From assembly GCA_037447655.1 (NCBI GenBank), contig JBBHKE010000403.1, positions 64,501 to 128,500 on the forward strand: DNA of 64,000 nucleotides, given 5' to 3'. The translations under genes and the position numbers were made by a program. Under the pieces are notes generated by a model. It had not been told where the DNA came from, ran no database searches, and saw only the letters and a list, made by a program, of their open reading frames with translations. Shown in pieces: positions 45,547 to 56,841 of this stretch; position 1 is the stretch's first letter; every line of letters begins with the position of its first letter. The DNA comes from Zygnema cylindricum. Its lineage: Eukaryota; Streptophyta; Zygnematophyceae; Zygnematales; Zygnemataceae.

Positions 45547-46434
45547 ATGAAAGATATGGGGGAAGCCAAATATATTTTGGGAATTCAAGTAGAAAGAGAC
45601 CGAAAAAGAAATATTATAAGATTGACTCAAAAGGAAGCAATAGGGAACATGCTTGAAAAATTTCAAATGGATAAAGCTAATAGTTGTACAACTCCAAAGG
45701 AGTTGAAGAAGGGAAATGAGGGGGGTGAGGAAGAAAGAGTCATAGTCTTAGACAAGGAAGTATCTCCTGAAGAACAGAAGTTCATGCAGACTATTCTTTA
45801 CAAGCAAGTAGTGGGAAGTCTAATCTATTATATGAATTGTACCCGACCGGATTTAGCTATAGCTGTAGGAGTAATGAGTAGAAGTCTAAATGCTCCCACT
45901 AAGAGGGATTGGGAGGCAGCTAAGAGAGTCCTTAGAAATTTGATAGGGACTAGGGATCTATGGTTTCATTTGGGTGGGGAGAATACTGACATCACTACTT
46001 GGAGTGATGCCAGTTATGGTGATGCTCCTATGAGGAGATACACTTCTAGATATGTATTATATGTGGGTGATGGGGCTTGCTGTTGGAGTAGCAAACAGCA
46101 AAAAGTTATTGCTCAGTCCACCATGGAGGCTGAGTATATGGCCTCTTGCTCTGCTGTAAAAGAATTGATGTGGGTCAAGTCTTTGCTTGGTGAGCTTGGT
46201 CACCTTAAGAGTGGTGTGCATAAAATATTTTGTGATAATCAGGCAGCAATCGCTATTTCTGCCAATCCTAAACATCATTTTAAAGCCAAACACATGGACA
46301 TTAGACTCAGCTTTGTTAGAGAGAAAGTAGAAAATAAAATAATCAGTTTAGAGTACCGACCAGATAGTGAGATGGTAGCAGATATGATGACCAAACCTGT
46401 GCCTTCCCCTAAGCTAATTTTTTGCAGGGAGTAG
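45547..46434 (+). pseudogene. Cop7 RT C-terminus and RNase H
   Basis: 295 codons are open up to TAG 46432-46434. The RT connection reads MGEAKYILGIQVERD, LTQKEAIGNMLEKF and VVGSLIYYMNCTRPDLAIAVG. RNase H reads TWSDASYGDAPMRRYTSRY, WSSKQQKVIAQSTMEAEYMA, SCSAVKELMWVKSLL, FCDNQAAIAISANP and DIRLSFVREK. The catalytic Asp, Glu, Asp residues are in place. This is the best-preserved domain of Cop7 and a good query for the other copies. Confidence 0.93.
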
Positions 46435-46461
46435 TGTGTTCTGAAATTAAAGATTGACTAG

Positions 46462-46474
46462 AAAATAAGGGGAG
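46462..46474 (+). promoter_or_regulatory. Polypurine tract of Cop7
   Basis: AAAATAAGGGGAG lies immediately before the 3' LTR TG. The same tract, or its complement CTCCCCTTATTTT, borders the LTRs of Cop1, Cop5, Cop9 and Cop10. It primes plus-strand DNA synthesis. Confidence 0.9.
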
Positions 46475-47528
46475 TGTAGAAATTAATTGTCCATTTTAAG
46501 TATTTTCTAGGTCTAAATAAAAATATAGAAAGAAGCCGAGGCAGTCTACCTCTAACTTCTTTCTCCAACTCTCAAACGTGTCGTAGTCACTAAGAAATTG
46601 GAGAGGGAGCTAGAGCCATGGCTACTTAGGCTATCTAGAGGTTTACGCGAAATATATATTATTTAGGGGTTTATTTACTAAAGGTATGTGCCGGCCACAG
46701 GATTTGATCTTGGTACCTACCAGCCGGCAGACAACCGGTAGACAGTAGCCCTAGCCGTTAAGTCTAGAACTAGTGTTACGTACTATATGGTTTGATATTT
46801 AATTAAACATTATCAAATAGGATAATTCATTTAACTCTAACTCTTTACGGGATACATAGATCCAGTAATGTAAAAGTACGGATTACAGTACGGATAAGAA
46901 ACAAATACCGCACATTTATTTCTTTAATGAAACAAATATCGCGCATGTATTTATTACGGCTACGATTAAATATGAATTTAATCGGACGGCCGGAATTAAC
47001 ACCGAGATCGCAGAAGAGGATTTCGGCGGTTTGTGGTCATCGCCACATCGGATGTCACGTGGCGGAATGACATTGGATCGCGGCATCTCCGAGGATTAAG
47101 GGAGCGAATCCGGACATACCACGTGTCGACATTTAGGCCATGTCGTACGGTGTGCGTAAAGAAAGTACACGGGCAACTGTACTTTTGTGTACGGAACTCT
47201 AATCTGATTGGCTCCGTACATCAGTAGATAGAGTCTGTGAGAGAGATAGGACTTAGAAAAATTAGGAGATAGGACCCTCTCTCCCAGAGAGCTTTTGTAC
47301 AAAAGGTCAACTTTGACCCTTCATATCTTACTGCTCAGGGGAGCAATTTCAGAGATTCTTTTTGCTATCGACTCATGGGAGTCTTCCCTTCACAGGGGTG
47401 AAGTTGGTCAGAGTTATTTTCTGCCAAGGTCGCAGTTATTTTTGCTGAAACACAAAGGGGTCAGGGTTATCCTAGAGGCTTCTTAGAAGCTGTCCACTTT
47501 GAGGACTTATGGAGGTCTCAAAGTTTCA
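46475..47528 (+). mobile_element. Cop7 3' LTR
   Basis: 1054 bp, TGTAGAAATTAATTG ... GTCTCAAAGTTTCA. It differs from the 5' LTR at scattered positions. Hairpin 2 lies at 46689-46729. Confidence 0.95.
46689..46729 (+). other. LTR hairpin 2 in Cop7
   Basis: TGCCGGC pairs with GCCGGCA around CACAGGATTTGATCTTGGTA. In the 5' LTR the first arm reads TGACGGC, so that copy has decayed. Confidence 0.6.
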
Positions 47529-47533
47529 TATTA

Positions 47534-50520
47534 TCACAGAATATTTTTTGAATTCCACTCTTAAGATGCCCCAATTCACCAAGCAATGTTTTGACCCACA
47601 TCAATTCCTTCACAGCAGAGCAAGATGCCATATACTTTGCCTCTATGGTAGACTAAGCAATGACCTTTTGCTGTTTACTGCTCCAGCAACAAGCACAATT
47701 CCCCACATACATCACATATCCAGATATACATCTTTTCATCGGAGCATCCCCATAGCAGGCATCACTCCAAGTGGTGATGTCAGTGTTTTCCCCACCCAGA
47801 TGTAGCCATAGATCCTTAGTTCCTGTGAGATATCTCAAGGCCCTTTTAGCTTCTTCCCAATCCCTTTAGGTAGAAGCATTGAGACTCTTACTTAGCATTC
47901 CTACAGCTGGTGCCAAATCTGGTCTGGTATAATTCATATAATAAATCAGACTGCCCATTAATTGTCTGTATAAAATAGTCTGCATAAACTTCTTTTCTTC
48001 TGGACCTAGTTCATCATCTAGAATTAGGATGTCTCCTTCCTCCCACCCTTCACTTCCCTTCTTTAGATTCATCGGAGTCGTGAAACTGTTGGTTTTGTTA
48101 ATCTAAAATTTTTCTAGCATGTTTCCAATTGCCTCTTTCTGAGTTAGTCTAATTATCCTCTTTTTCTATCTCTCTCTTCTTGTATTCCCAGAATATATTT
48201 AGCCTCCCCCATATCCTTCATTTCGAATCTTCCTTTTAGATTTGTTTTTAGTTTGTTAATTTTCTTTAATGACTTACTTAGAACAAGAAGATCATCAACG
48301 TAAATTGAAATAAGGTTATACCTTTCTCATCTTCAAAAACATAATTGAATGGTCTGAACTGATGCGGATGTATCTTAGACCGGTAAGGAACTCATGAAAT
48401 TTCTTGTTCCATTGTCTCGGTGCCTGTTTCAAACCATAGAGAGATTTGATCAGCCGGCATACCTTACTTTCCTCTCCTTGTTCCACGAATCCTTCTGGCT
48501 CTCCCATGAAGATCTCCTCCTCTAGTTCTCCATGTAGAAAAGTTGTCTTTATGTCCCTCTGGTGTACTTCCATGTCTTCTTTAGCTGCCAGATTGAGAAG
48601 TATCCGGACCGAGGGAAATTTGACGACCAGAGCAAAGGTTTTTTCATAGTCTATTCCCTCTTTCTAAGTAAAACCTTTCGCCACTAACCGAGCCTTATAC
48701 CACTCAATAGTATTGTCACGATTCAGTTTTAGTTTGAAAACCCACTTATATCCAATTGGTTTTCTATCGGGTGTACAGTCCACCAACTCCCATGTGTCAG
48801 CCGCCATGATTGAAGCCATCTCTTCATTGATGGCCGTCTTCCACCGGTTTTTTTCCGAACAGCTTCTTGCCTCTTCATATGTTTGACATTCGTTCGGGTG
48901 AGACAATTTAGTTACCTTTTTGTTAACTTGTTTCTCTTGAAACCTTTTGCTGGTTTTTCTCCCTCCCTCAAAATCTGCGGTCGGAATAGATGGTTATCGA
49001 GGATTCTTTCGAATCACCACGGCTTCTCCCCTGTCCCTCGGATCCATATCCGTTTCCACCACGTCTTTCGCTTGTGTCATTGGTGCTTGCAAGTTGAATT
49101 CTTTCTCTGTCTTTTTTGAATGTGCAAGGATATCATCTAAACATGCAAGAGTATCGTCTTCTTGAAGACCCGGATAGTTAGGAAGATGAAAGTCATCAGA
49201 ATAGTCTGACTCAAATCTGATTCTGACTAACTTTGAGGATTTAAAGGGATCTACTGACTTCTCTTCATCCATAGCTACTTGATGTTCCAATAAAATTATA
49301 TCTTTTCTCTTTAGATCATACATTCTATACCCTTTTACATCCTCATCATATCCTAGCAAGTATCCAGGTTTCCCTTTAGAATCTAGTTTCCTGTTTGATT
49401 TATCTGTATCTAAACTAAAGACTTTACTGCCGAAAACCTTTAAGTGAGATAGATATGGTTTTTCGGCCGGTCCATTTCTCATATGGGGTTTGGCCTTTCA
49501 CCACCAAAGTTAGTACTCTGTTTCTCAAATAATAAGCACAATTCATAGCTTCGGCCCAAAATCTTTTCCCTATCTTTTTATCTGACAACATACTCCGAAA
49601 ACTATCATCTAGTGTCCTATTCAATCTCTCGGCAACACCATTCTGGTCGGGTTTTCTGGAACATTCTTTTGATGTTGATACCATCCTCCCTTAAGAACTC
49701 CTCAAACTGACTAGAGGTATATTTCCCTCCATTGTCACTTCTTACTCTCTTTATTGGGGTCTCGTGAAGTTTCTCGGCCCATGCCTTATAATGTTTGAAA
49801 TACTCTGGAGTTTTTGATTTGTTTTTTGGAAAGTATACCCGGGAGTACCAGGACCAATCATCAGTAATCGTTAGCATAAATATTTTGCCTCAGGGTGATG
49901 GCACTCTGGTCGGTCCCCAAATGTCTGTGTGTACCAAATGAAGAACTTTTTCTCCTTTATAAGTTGCTTCCTTTGGGAATGGTAATCTGTGTGCTTTACC
50001 TTGGGCACACCCACTGCAATCACTCACATTATCATTTTCCCCAAAGCGTATCCCTTCAACAACTCCTAACTTTTTCATTTCTTTTAACTTTTCTAGATTC
50101 ACATGCCCAAGTCTCTTATGCCACAACATAATATCTTTGACACCAGCATAGTAAAGTTTGAGTTTTTCATTAATTAAAACAAGCCTGAATATTCCTTCGC
50201 TACCTTTCTCAGCAGTGAAATACACATCTTCCTCAAAGCTAGCTGTAAAGACTCGTTTTCTACTGCTAGTTTCAAATCCTTTATCAACTAATACAGATGT
50301 AGAGATAAGATTTTTGTTTAACTCCGGAATAAACAATGCATCGGAGAACGTAACTATTGAGATTTTTCCCTCCACTATGACTTTCAGATCTACCGATCCT
50401 ACATAAGTAGTGGTCAGTACCCTCCTATCCCCATATTCAATCTCTACTGTAGGGATCTTTCTCAGCTTAGTAAACAAATGCTTATCCTTGCACATGTGCA
50501 TGGATGCACCTGAATCCACA
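47534..50520 (-). pseudogene. Cop5 protease, integrase, RT and RNase H (broken)
   Basis: Minus-strand order from the right: protease (MDSGASMHMCKDKHLFTKL at 50519), pre-integrase (LWHKRLGHVNLEKL; CSGCAQGKAHRLPFP), integrase (LVHTDIWGPTRVPSP; IKRVRSDNGGKYTSSQFEEF; QNGVAERLNRTLDDS), acidic linker (48994-49300), RT (VAKGFT; HQRDIKTTFLHGELEEEIFM; KSLYGLKQAPRQWNKKFHEF; IYVDDLLVLSK) and RNase H (TWSDACYGDAPMKRCISGY; WSSKQQKVIA). It is split into about nine frames. The Glu of SDNGGEY is Lys here, which is not a catalytic position. Confidence 0.9.
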
Positions 50521-51679
50521 ATTTAGCCTCCTTCACCTTTCAGTCCACTGAAAGCACATTTTTGCTTTCGTGGGATTTCGACTTCTGTCTTTGCCTCTAA
50601 CTCCTCATCCAAGAGAAGTTCGTCATCCTCCTCATCGGATTCCTTTTCGAGTACCTACGTGACAAGTGCATTTTTCTTCCCTCGTGGCTGACCCTCGGTC
50701 TGCCCCTCCTTTATCCGAAGTTCCGTCAGTTTGGTACATTCCACCATCTAATGCCCGGGTTTGTTGCAGAAATGACAAAGCCTTTTGGGTCCCCTTGTTC
50801 CGGACTCATCGGAGTGATTTTTTTGATCTTCCCCTCCATGACTTCTAAGGGGTTTCCGTGAATCTTTGTTTCTCCAACTTGCTCCGGCCGCCAAGGCTTG
50901 TCCACTGTTAACTCCCCTCTGGATTTCGATTGTGTTCTCTCGGACGAGGATCATACCAACTACCAAATTCCATATCCACCTGGAGTCCGGCAGATCCTGT
51001 ACCCGGTTTACAATGTTCTCATACTCATCGGGTAGTTTCATGAGTAAGCACTAAACCTTTACCTTCTCGGTTTCTACTTTTCCGGCACATTTTAACTCCA
51101 TGAAGAGTATAGCCAGCTCATTGCATAAATCGATAATCTTCTCTCCTTTGTGAAATTATCCATTGATCATTTGATCAGCTAACTTCTGTTCCTGAATAGT
51201 ACCGCTACGGTACATCTCTATAAACGCATCCCACAGATCCGATGCCCTTTCCACCTCCAATTGAGGACCTACAAGTCCTTGTGTGAGATAACGGAGGATA
51301 AAGTGCTTGGCGCCATGTTGTTGTTGTCCCAGGTATCAATGTCATTCTCCTCATTCCTCAAAATAGAAGACATGAAAGCAGATCCGGTTGCTATAGGTGT
51401 GGTTTTCTTTTTTTTTTTCCCGTTTCCCATCACGACACTTTCTCCGTCCTCTGATTCATCTGATGGCGGTGGATCAGGTTTCCTACCAAATCTGCTTCCT
51501 ACAAACCCTAAAGGGATAGCATGACCAGATGGGCGCTTCACTCGCCCACTCACTATTCCCCAAAATCTTTTCTCACATAGAGCTCCTATCATCATACTTT
51601 CCTAGTAGATGAACCCAGTCCCATTGAATATGGGCACCCTAGAGGGTGGGCCCATAACTTGCACCTCTTAGACCTCCAT
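50521..51679 (-). pseudogene. Cop5 gag (broken)
   Basis: The LTR-borne start codon lies at 51679 and is followed by an in-frame TAA (ATGGAGGTCTAAGAG, where relatives have TCA). Gag motifs: MMIGALCEKRFWGIVSGRVK, KLPDEYENIVNRVQDLPDSR, RENTIEIQRGVNSGQALA, and the zinc knuckle CHFCNKPGH...C near 50750-50780. The frames at 51595-51269 and 51041-50748 are separated by frameshifts. Confidence 0.88.
51647..51659 (-). promoter_or_regulatory. Primer-binding site, half-tRNA type (Cop5)
   Basis: The minus strand reads AGTTATGGGCCCA, one change in the first base from the consensus. Confidence 0.85.
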
Positions 51680-52403
51680 AGGTACTCAGAGCAGGCAGCT
51701 TACCAAAAGTCTTAAGGATGACCTCGACCCCTTTGTCTTTGTACGATTATAGCTGACACCTTGACAGTATATAGACTGACCAAAGTGCACCATTTGGGAA
51801 AGTTGACTCCCCTGAGTATGCCACAAAAAGAATCCTTGAATTTGCTCCCCTGAGCAGTAAATTATCAATGGTCAAAGATGACCTTTTATACAGGAGCTCT
51901 CTAGGAGAGAGGCGGCTACCTCTAATTTTCTAAGTCTTAAATCCCTCTCTAAACCCTCTTCTACTGATGTACGGACCCAATCAATTGAGTGTTCAGTACA
52001 AAAAGGTACTTGGTCCGGATTATTTTCTGTACGCCCATTGTACGATATGGCTAGAAAGACGACGCCTGCCATATCCGGGTTCGCCATAGTATGCCCCGGA
52101 GATGTCGTCATCCAATGTCATGCTCCCACGTGTCATCCGTTGTGGCTTTGGTTGTAAACCGCCAAATCGACAATTCCGCGATGCCGGCTTTTTTCTCTCC
52201 CGTTAGATTGTTGTAGGCCTTAATTTATTGCCGTTTAAAATACAATCAGTACTTTTCGGTGTAATTCTATTTAACTATGTCTGTGTGATTGTGGTCCGTT
52301 TGTCTGTAAAGTGAACTTCTCTATTTTTTCATGTTTAAGTAGATATCGTACCCTATATACTTCAACACTAGTCTTAGACTACAGGGTAAGACTAACGGCT
52401 ACT

Positions 52404-52446
52404 TTGACGGACGGTAGGTACCAAGATCAAATCCTGGGCCCGTCAA
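52404..52446 (-). other. LTR hairpin 2 in Cop5
   Basis: TTGACGG pairs perfectly with CCGTCAA. The enclosed CCAAGATCAAATCCTGG folds further. The upstream TTAGACTACAGGGTAAGACT resembles a tRNA D-arm. Confidence 0.6.
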
Positions 52447-52497
52447 TCCTTTTGGTAAGTTTACCAAGGATCTGCCTTCTGGCTCTATAAGGAGCAT

Positions 52498-52585
52498 AGG
52501 CAGCCATGGCTCTAGCTTCCTCAAAAGCCTTCAGTGACTACGACAAGTATGGAGGCTAGGGAGAGAAGCTAGAAGCAAGCTGCCT
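52498..52585 (-). other. LTR hairpin 1 in Cop5
   Basis: AGGCAGCCATGGCTCTAGCT and GCCTTC pair with GGAGGC and AGCTAGAAGCAAGCTGCCT around the loop AGTGACTACGACAAGTAT. Confidence 0.65.
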
Positions 52586-52653
52586 CTGCTTTTTCGTGTT
52601 CCTACTTAAATCAATTAAATAACCTAGAAAATACCTTTTATTTCAACAGCATA

Positions 52654-53060
52654 AACAAGATAACATCGAGCTACGGGAGCATTTGTTTTCCCCGGATTCC
52701 ATAAGTCCAAGGGTACCAACACTTGACCCCCTCCGTATCATCAGGGTCCTAAACAGTAAACTGCTCCTTCCACACACTTAAACCCATATTCAACCTCGTT
52801 TAGGTGGCTATTCCCAACAAAATTTCAAACTGCTTACTTTCCACCACCAAGAAGGGAATTTCAATTCGGAGTTTTTGATCCGCGTCATCGGAGACCTCGA
52901 TTAACATGGATTTGATAATTCTGTGAACCGGGTGGTTCCAACTGCTAACCGTGCTAAAGCAGATGTTATTGGGGCAAATTTCCGGTCGAAGTTCCTCAGG
53001 CATTTGCTGCATAGCCGAAGTTTTGATGAGGTTTGGGAGTGCTCCGGTGTCGACCACTGC
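52654..53060 (-). pseudogene. Gypsy protease
   Basis: The minus strand reads MVDTGALPNLI at 53057, with the retroviral-type catalytic D-T-G-A, and ends FLVVESKQFEILLGIAT, the I-L-L-G block that precedes the protease C-terminus. It is 85 codons to a stop at 52797 and is broken by Cop5 at 52653. Confidence 0.8.
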
Positions 53061-54303
53061 ATCCTAGAATCCTTCATATGCGTTGAGTTTGAAATTTCCC
53101 GTCCGGTTAAGGATAAGAGCCACAGATCACGTCATATAATCCCTATCCATCATTGGGATCTTTGGGTTTGCTCACCAAAAGACTAACCTAGATTCATCTG
53201 CCCGGTCTCTTCTCTCCCCTCCTGAGTGAATCTCTTCTCCGAAGGCCTTTATGAGAATCTCTTCCGGCAAGTTATTGGAAGAGGCCAGTGTTTTCACGTG
53301 AGTGAGGGCGTAGGGCATGAGATGCGTTACTAACATTACTGCCCGTTTCGAGAAAGGAGGTTGAGTTTTTGGCGACAAAATAGGGGAACCTGGTTCCTTC
53401 TGTTTTTCCTTCTCCCTTCCCCCTGCTTCCTCACTTTACTTGTCGGATTTTAGCTCAGGTAGCGTTTATGGTGTGTTATCCTCCAGGCGTTCAGCCAAAT
53501 ATCGTTCGAACCTGTATTGGTTTTTTCGTTTTTCCTTCTCTTCCACCTGTTTTTCAATCTCCCTTTGCTTGGTTGTCTTGTAATTCTCGAATTCGGGAGG
53601 CAATTTCTTTACAGCCGGGGGAGGCGGATTTTGTGGGTGTTATTCTAAGACTTTTTTTGTCGTTTAGAATAACTGCCATAGGGGTGAATGACAAAGGTCC
53701 AGTGGCATTCCTGTTGTGATCTCCTTGAGCCAATCTTTGCTTGTCTCTCCTCTGCTCCGATGTTAAGTTACGTAGTTGTCTGCGACTGTCTCCCACGCCA
53801 ACATTCCATGCTCCGAAAAGGAAAGTTTGTGCGTGATGCGCTTTAGGAGGTTCCATATCCCACCCTATCACATCGTCATCGTCTGCGCATGCCGCGGATT
53901 CCTGTTCAAGCTCCGCCAGCTTCTGTAGTAGTTCTTGTTTTCTCTGGTGGAGTTTCTGAGCGGCTGTCTGAGCAGGAGTCCAGGAGGGCGATCCCAAACG
54001 CAGGGCTGCCAATTCTGCAGCCATTGCGGCCAGTTTTTGGCTCTTCTGTTGGATGATAATCTCCAAGGTGAGTCTTGTTTGACCTGTTGTCTATCGTTCC
54101 GGTTCTTTTGTGGTGCGACGTCCCCAAGGGTAAAGAAGCTGGAGAGGGAGAGGGATGAGGGCAGTTTCGCCTTCGCCGGTAAACAATGCATATTGCATCA
54201 TCTACTTCAGGGCCCCATTCTTTCGGAAACACAGCCCCTCCTAGTGACCCATGAAACCGCAAGCCTCACACTTGAAGCCCTCGGTGGTGTATTTGCCCAT
54301 TAA
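53061..54303 (-). pseudogene. Gypsy gag with zinc knuckle
   Basis: Near 54265-54220 the minus strand encodes C-x2-C-x4-H-x4-C (FKCEACGFMGH, a stop, then EGLC), a gag zinc knuckle. The frame at 54066-53554 (170 codons) has a helical, probably coiled-coil stretch rich in Ala, Leu and Gln (SQKLAAMAAELAALRLG; LLQKLAELEQES). Several frames are broken by stops. The 5' end is removed or displaced by Cop8. A zinc knuckle upstream of the coiled coil is an unusual order for gag, so the reading is tentative. Confidence 0.6.
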
Positions 54304-55253
54304 TGTTATAATTTATGAATCTTTATTTCAGTAAATATGGGTAAAAATAACTTAGGATATTTTCCTAGTAGTCTACTGTAATACTTACCTTTACCTTTTT
54401 CAGAGTGGCGCCGATAGTCAGCCCTACGTGTTAAACAGCAGACGATTTAATTCACATGATCGGACGAACGGGATCTGACCGGGTATTCTGAAAACATATG
54501 GTACAGTTCGACGCTACCATCGTTGATCGAATTTGCTCCAATGGTCGCGATTCACCCGGGACCACAAACGTGATTCGCGTGGGACCACAAGCAAGATTCG
54601 CGTAGGACCACAAGTGACAAATCAATAAGGTGCTTCGTACTACACGACCACATTCGGTTGGACTTTAGCGATTACCGCTAACTAAGCATTTGGAACGTTT
54701 TTGTGTACAGTTGGAACCTTTTGTGTAGGGTTCAATATGTGTAAATATCTGAATAACATTGGTTTGTTGTTTAGTGTAATAATAAATAGTGGTCCATTAA
54801 TCAAGTTCTTAGAAAATAATAATTAGGGTTTTAAAGTACAGTGACCTACAAGTAGGATGCTTTGTCATTAGTCAGGATAATAACCGTAGTAATGGTTACC
54901 AAAATCAGTGTAGATCAATAGATACACACTGTGAGTATATAACTTAGGGCTTAGCCAATTTTGTATTATCCAGTTTTGGGAATATGATTTTATGAGGGCA
55001 ATTTTTGGGTAACTTCCAAACATCATATCTTATGGTTTACTTTGTCATTTGGGCAGGAATTTTTGGGAATTGTCAGTATACTATATTCTGTATCACTGTG
55101 GCAAATTTGAGGCATATTTGCTTTTTCAGTCATATTTTGTGTCAGTTCAAAGTTGGCTGTTGAGTACGTATTTTGATAGTTTATATTGGTGTTCATGTCT
55201 ACTTCCACTACTACTGCTGGTTCTCCTCCTGCAACGGTGGTTGTAGAACAACA
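54304..55253 (+). mobile_element. Cop8 5' LTR
   Basis: The right end GTTGTAGAACAACA next to the primer site is firm, and the left edge is likely. About 950 bp. Near 54545-54615 two or three copies of CGTGATTCGCGTGGGACCACAA-like sequence occur in tandem. The gag ATG at 55195 is inside it. Neither LTR hairpin 1 nor 2 of the Cop7 type is seen. Confidence 0.6.
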
Positions 55254-56840
55254 GGTTATGGGCCTTTCGTCTTGAATTCCTATCTTGAATGGCCAAAAGT
55301 ATGTGTACTGGGCGGCGATGGTTGAATCGTCGTTTGAAACTGTTGACTTATTGGGGGTCTTGGATGGCTCCCTTGATGAAACAGATCCAACTTGGGCAAA
55401 AAATAATTCAATGGTAAGGAACAATCTAATTCTTTGTATTTCAAAAAAATTGGTCATATCTCGACTGAAAATGAAGAAGGCGAGCGAGATTTGGACATCA
55501 CTGAAATCCGCTTTTGAGAAAGCGAATGTTCGAAAGAGCTCTTGGTGGCTGGAAAAATTTGGGGATACAAATACTCGGGGGGTGATATGGTCGAGTATTG
55601 TGATAATTTTCGTGCACTCAATAATACTCACTCTTCTGCTGGGGGGTCATTTCCTGAGTTTCAACAGGCAGCTTTGCTTATTAAAGGTCTCCCTAGTAGC
55701 ATGAAGGGTGTGTCTCTTCAGCTAAAAACTCATGATAAAGCTAGCTGGTCATTTCAGTTAGCATATAATCTTATATTGGAGGAAGAGACTAATACTATAC
55801 TCCTTGAAGGAGAAGGAAAGGTTGAAGCTTTTTCCACATACTTTGAGAGAATAAATCAGATTAATCAGAACAAGATTCAGTTTAACCAGAATCAGAATCA
55901 GTTTACTCAGTATAATCATAGGCAGAATAAGCCATCTTCTACTACTTGCTTTTATTGTTCTGAGAAGGGTCATGCATATAGGTACTGTCCTAAGCTGAAA
56001 AAGGCACAGGTTTATACAGGCCAGGTTGGCAGCAAAGCCAATATCACAGAGGCTTCTATGGGAATCCTACCCGTGGAAATGTTGTTTTTTCAGCTTCAGC
56101 AAGTGATGCAAATGAGTCTTTAAGCTTCAATAAGACAAAGGATGCGGAATTATTTGCTATGGCGGCAGCTATGGAGGGTCCCAAGGATGCAGGATGGATC
56201 ATGGACATGGGAGCGTCTATCCATATGTGTTGGAACAAGGCGGCTTTTACGAATCTGCAGCAATCATCTCCAAAGAGTATTTACTATGCTTGCGACATGA
56301 GTGTTCAAACCTCAGCTCAGAATGATGTATCTTTGATGGTAGATGTGGGGGGAATGTCGGTAGAAAAAACCCTTCACAATGTTTTGTTTGTTCTAGACTT
56401 TCAGAAATATATTTTTTCTATATCATTAGTGAAGAGCAAAGGATTTGAAGTCATTCTGAAAGGAGGTAGATAGGTTGCTAGCAAGAAAGAGAAAGTAGCA
56501 GTAACACGAATAAGAGATGCTACCAAAACGTATCAGATGGACATGGCTGAATAAAAAGAAAATGATGTTCTCTACTCCAATGTCCAATCGGATAATGAGT
56601 TGTGGAATAAAAGTTTAGGACATATGAATTATGATAGCCTTAAAAAAATGGTGAAATCGGGAAAAGTTGAAGGAGTTTCTCTCCGTTCCCATCTATAAAA
56701 TCATGTGATGGTTGTTCACTTGGCAAGATCCACAAATTGCCATTTCCACACGAAACTGACCATTGATCAGAGAAAGTTCTACAGCTAATACAATTTTATG
56801 TTCTCGGTCATTCACAAGTGGCTTCGGTTGGAGGCGTCCA
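55195..56840 (+). pseudogene. Cop8 gag, protease and pre-integrase
   Basis: The ATG at 55195 reads MSTSTTTAGSPPATVVVEQQ and continues VMG through the primer site. Gag follows (GQKYVYWAAMVESSFETVDL; LILCISKKLV; AALLIKGLPSSMKGVS; NLILEEETNTIL) and a Gln/Asn-rich stretch leads to the zinc knuckle CFYCSEKGHAYRYC. Protease: GWIMDMGASIHMCWNKAAF, where the usual D-S-G-A reads D-M-G-A. The pre-integrase region is WNKSLGHMNYDSLKKM. One stop lies near 55273, with frameshifts near 55540 and 56100 and further stops after 56470. Confidence 0.85.
55254..55264 (+). promoter_or_regulatory. Primer-binding site, half-tRNA type (Cop8)
   Basis: GGTTATGGGCC, then TT where other families have CA. The match to the initiator tRNA anticodon arm is eleven bases. 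Confidence 0.8.
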
Positions 56841-56841
56841 C

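Larger units (their letters stand above)
41060..47528 (+). mobile_element. Cop7: structurally complete copia element
   Basis: 6469 bp with LTRs of 1055 and 1054 bp, primer site, gag, protease, integrase, RT, RNase H and polypurine tract in the normal copia order. It inserted into the RNase H codons of Cop5. Flanks are GATTA (41055-41059) and TATTA (47529-47533), a target duplication with one mismatch. Despite its completeness it is dead: several stops and frameshifts, and an altered RT catalytic box. Confidence 0.95.
38778..52648 (-). mobile_element. Cop5: full copia element in the gypsy, hosting Cop7 and a solo LTR
   Basis: GCATA is duplicated exactly outside (38773-38777, 52649-52653). The right LTR is 989 bp. 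The left LTR is 988 bp once the solo LTR and its duplication are removed. On the minus strand it contains gag, protease, integrase, RT (YVDD intact near 48290) and RNase H. Cop7 splits the RNase H. Coding is broken by many stops and frameshifts. Confidence 0.92.
51660..52648 (-). mobile_element. Cop5 5' LTR
   Basis: 989 bp, TGCACCTCTTAGACC ... CTTTTATTTCAACA on the plus strand. It contains hairpin 2 at 52404-52446 and hairpin 1 at 52498-52585. Confidence 0.92.
17899..54303 (-). mobile_element. Ty3/gypsy retrotransposon, split into three parts by insertions
   Basis: This is the oldest layer of the block. On the minus strand the order is gag (about 54303-53172), protease (53057-52800), [Cop5 inserted], spacer (38777-37876), [Cop1 inserted], spacer (21834-21124), RT-RNase H (21123-19510), integrase (19446-18906), a Cys/His-rich tail (about 18315-18201) and the 3' LTR. 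The RT-RNase H-integrase order is typical of Ty3/gypsy. Stops and frameshifts show that it is dead. Its 5' end is cut by Cop8 and lies outside the window. Confidence 0.85.
54304..56841 (+). mobile_element. Cop8: copia element of a distinct family (5' half)
   Basis: The plus-strand LTR and primer site are followed by gag, protease and the start of integrase. At 56841 it is interrupted by Cop9, and the remainder lies beyond the window. Gag and protease motifs differ clearly from the Cop7 type. The left edge is inferred from TGTTATAATTTATG and the end of gypsy homology, since only one LTR is visible. Confidence 0.75.

Noticed and set aside
52404-52446. A true tRNA gene in the LTR (B-box-like GATCAAATCC)
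   Set aside because: No complete cloverleaf with a 7-bp acceptor stem and anticodon arm can be drawn. Only tRNA-like strings and a covarying stem are supported.
53554-54066. Host coiled-coil protein gene
   Set aside because: It sits between a gag-type zinc knuckle and a retroviral-type protease on the same strand, so it is gypsy gag sequence.
54404-54415. TGGCGCCGATAG as a conventional tRNA 3'-end primer site
   Set aside because: It lies inside the Cop8 LTR on the plus strand, with no LTR end before it and no gypsy coding after it in that orientation.
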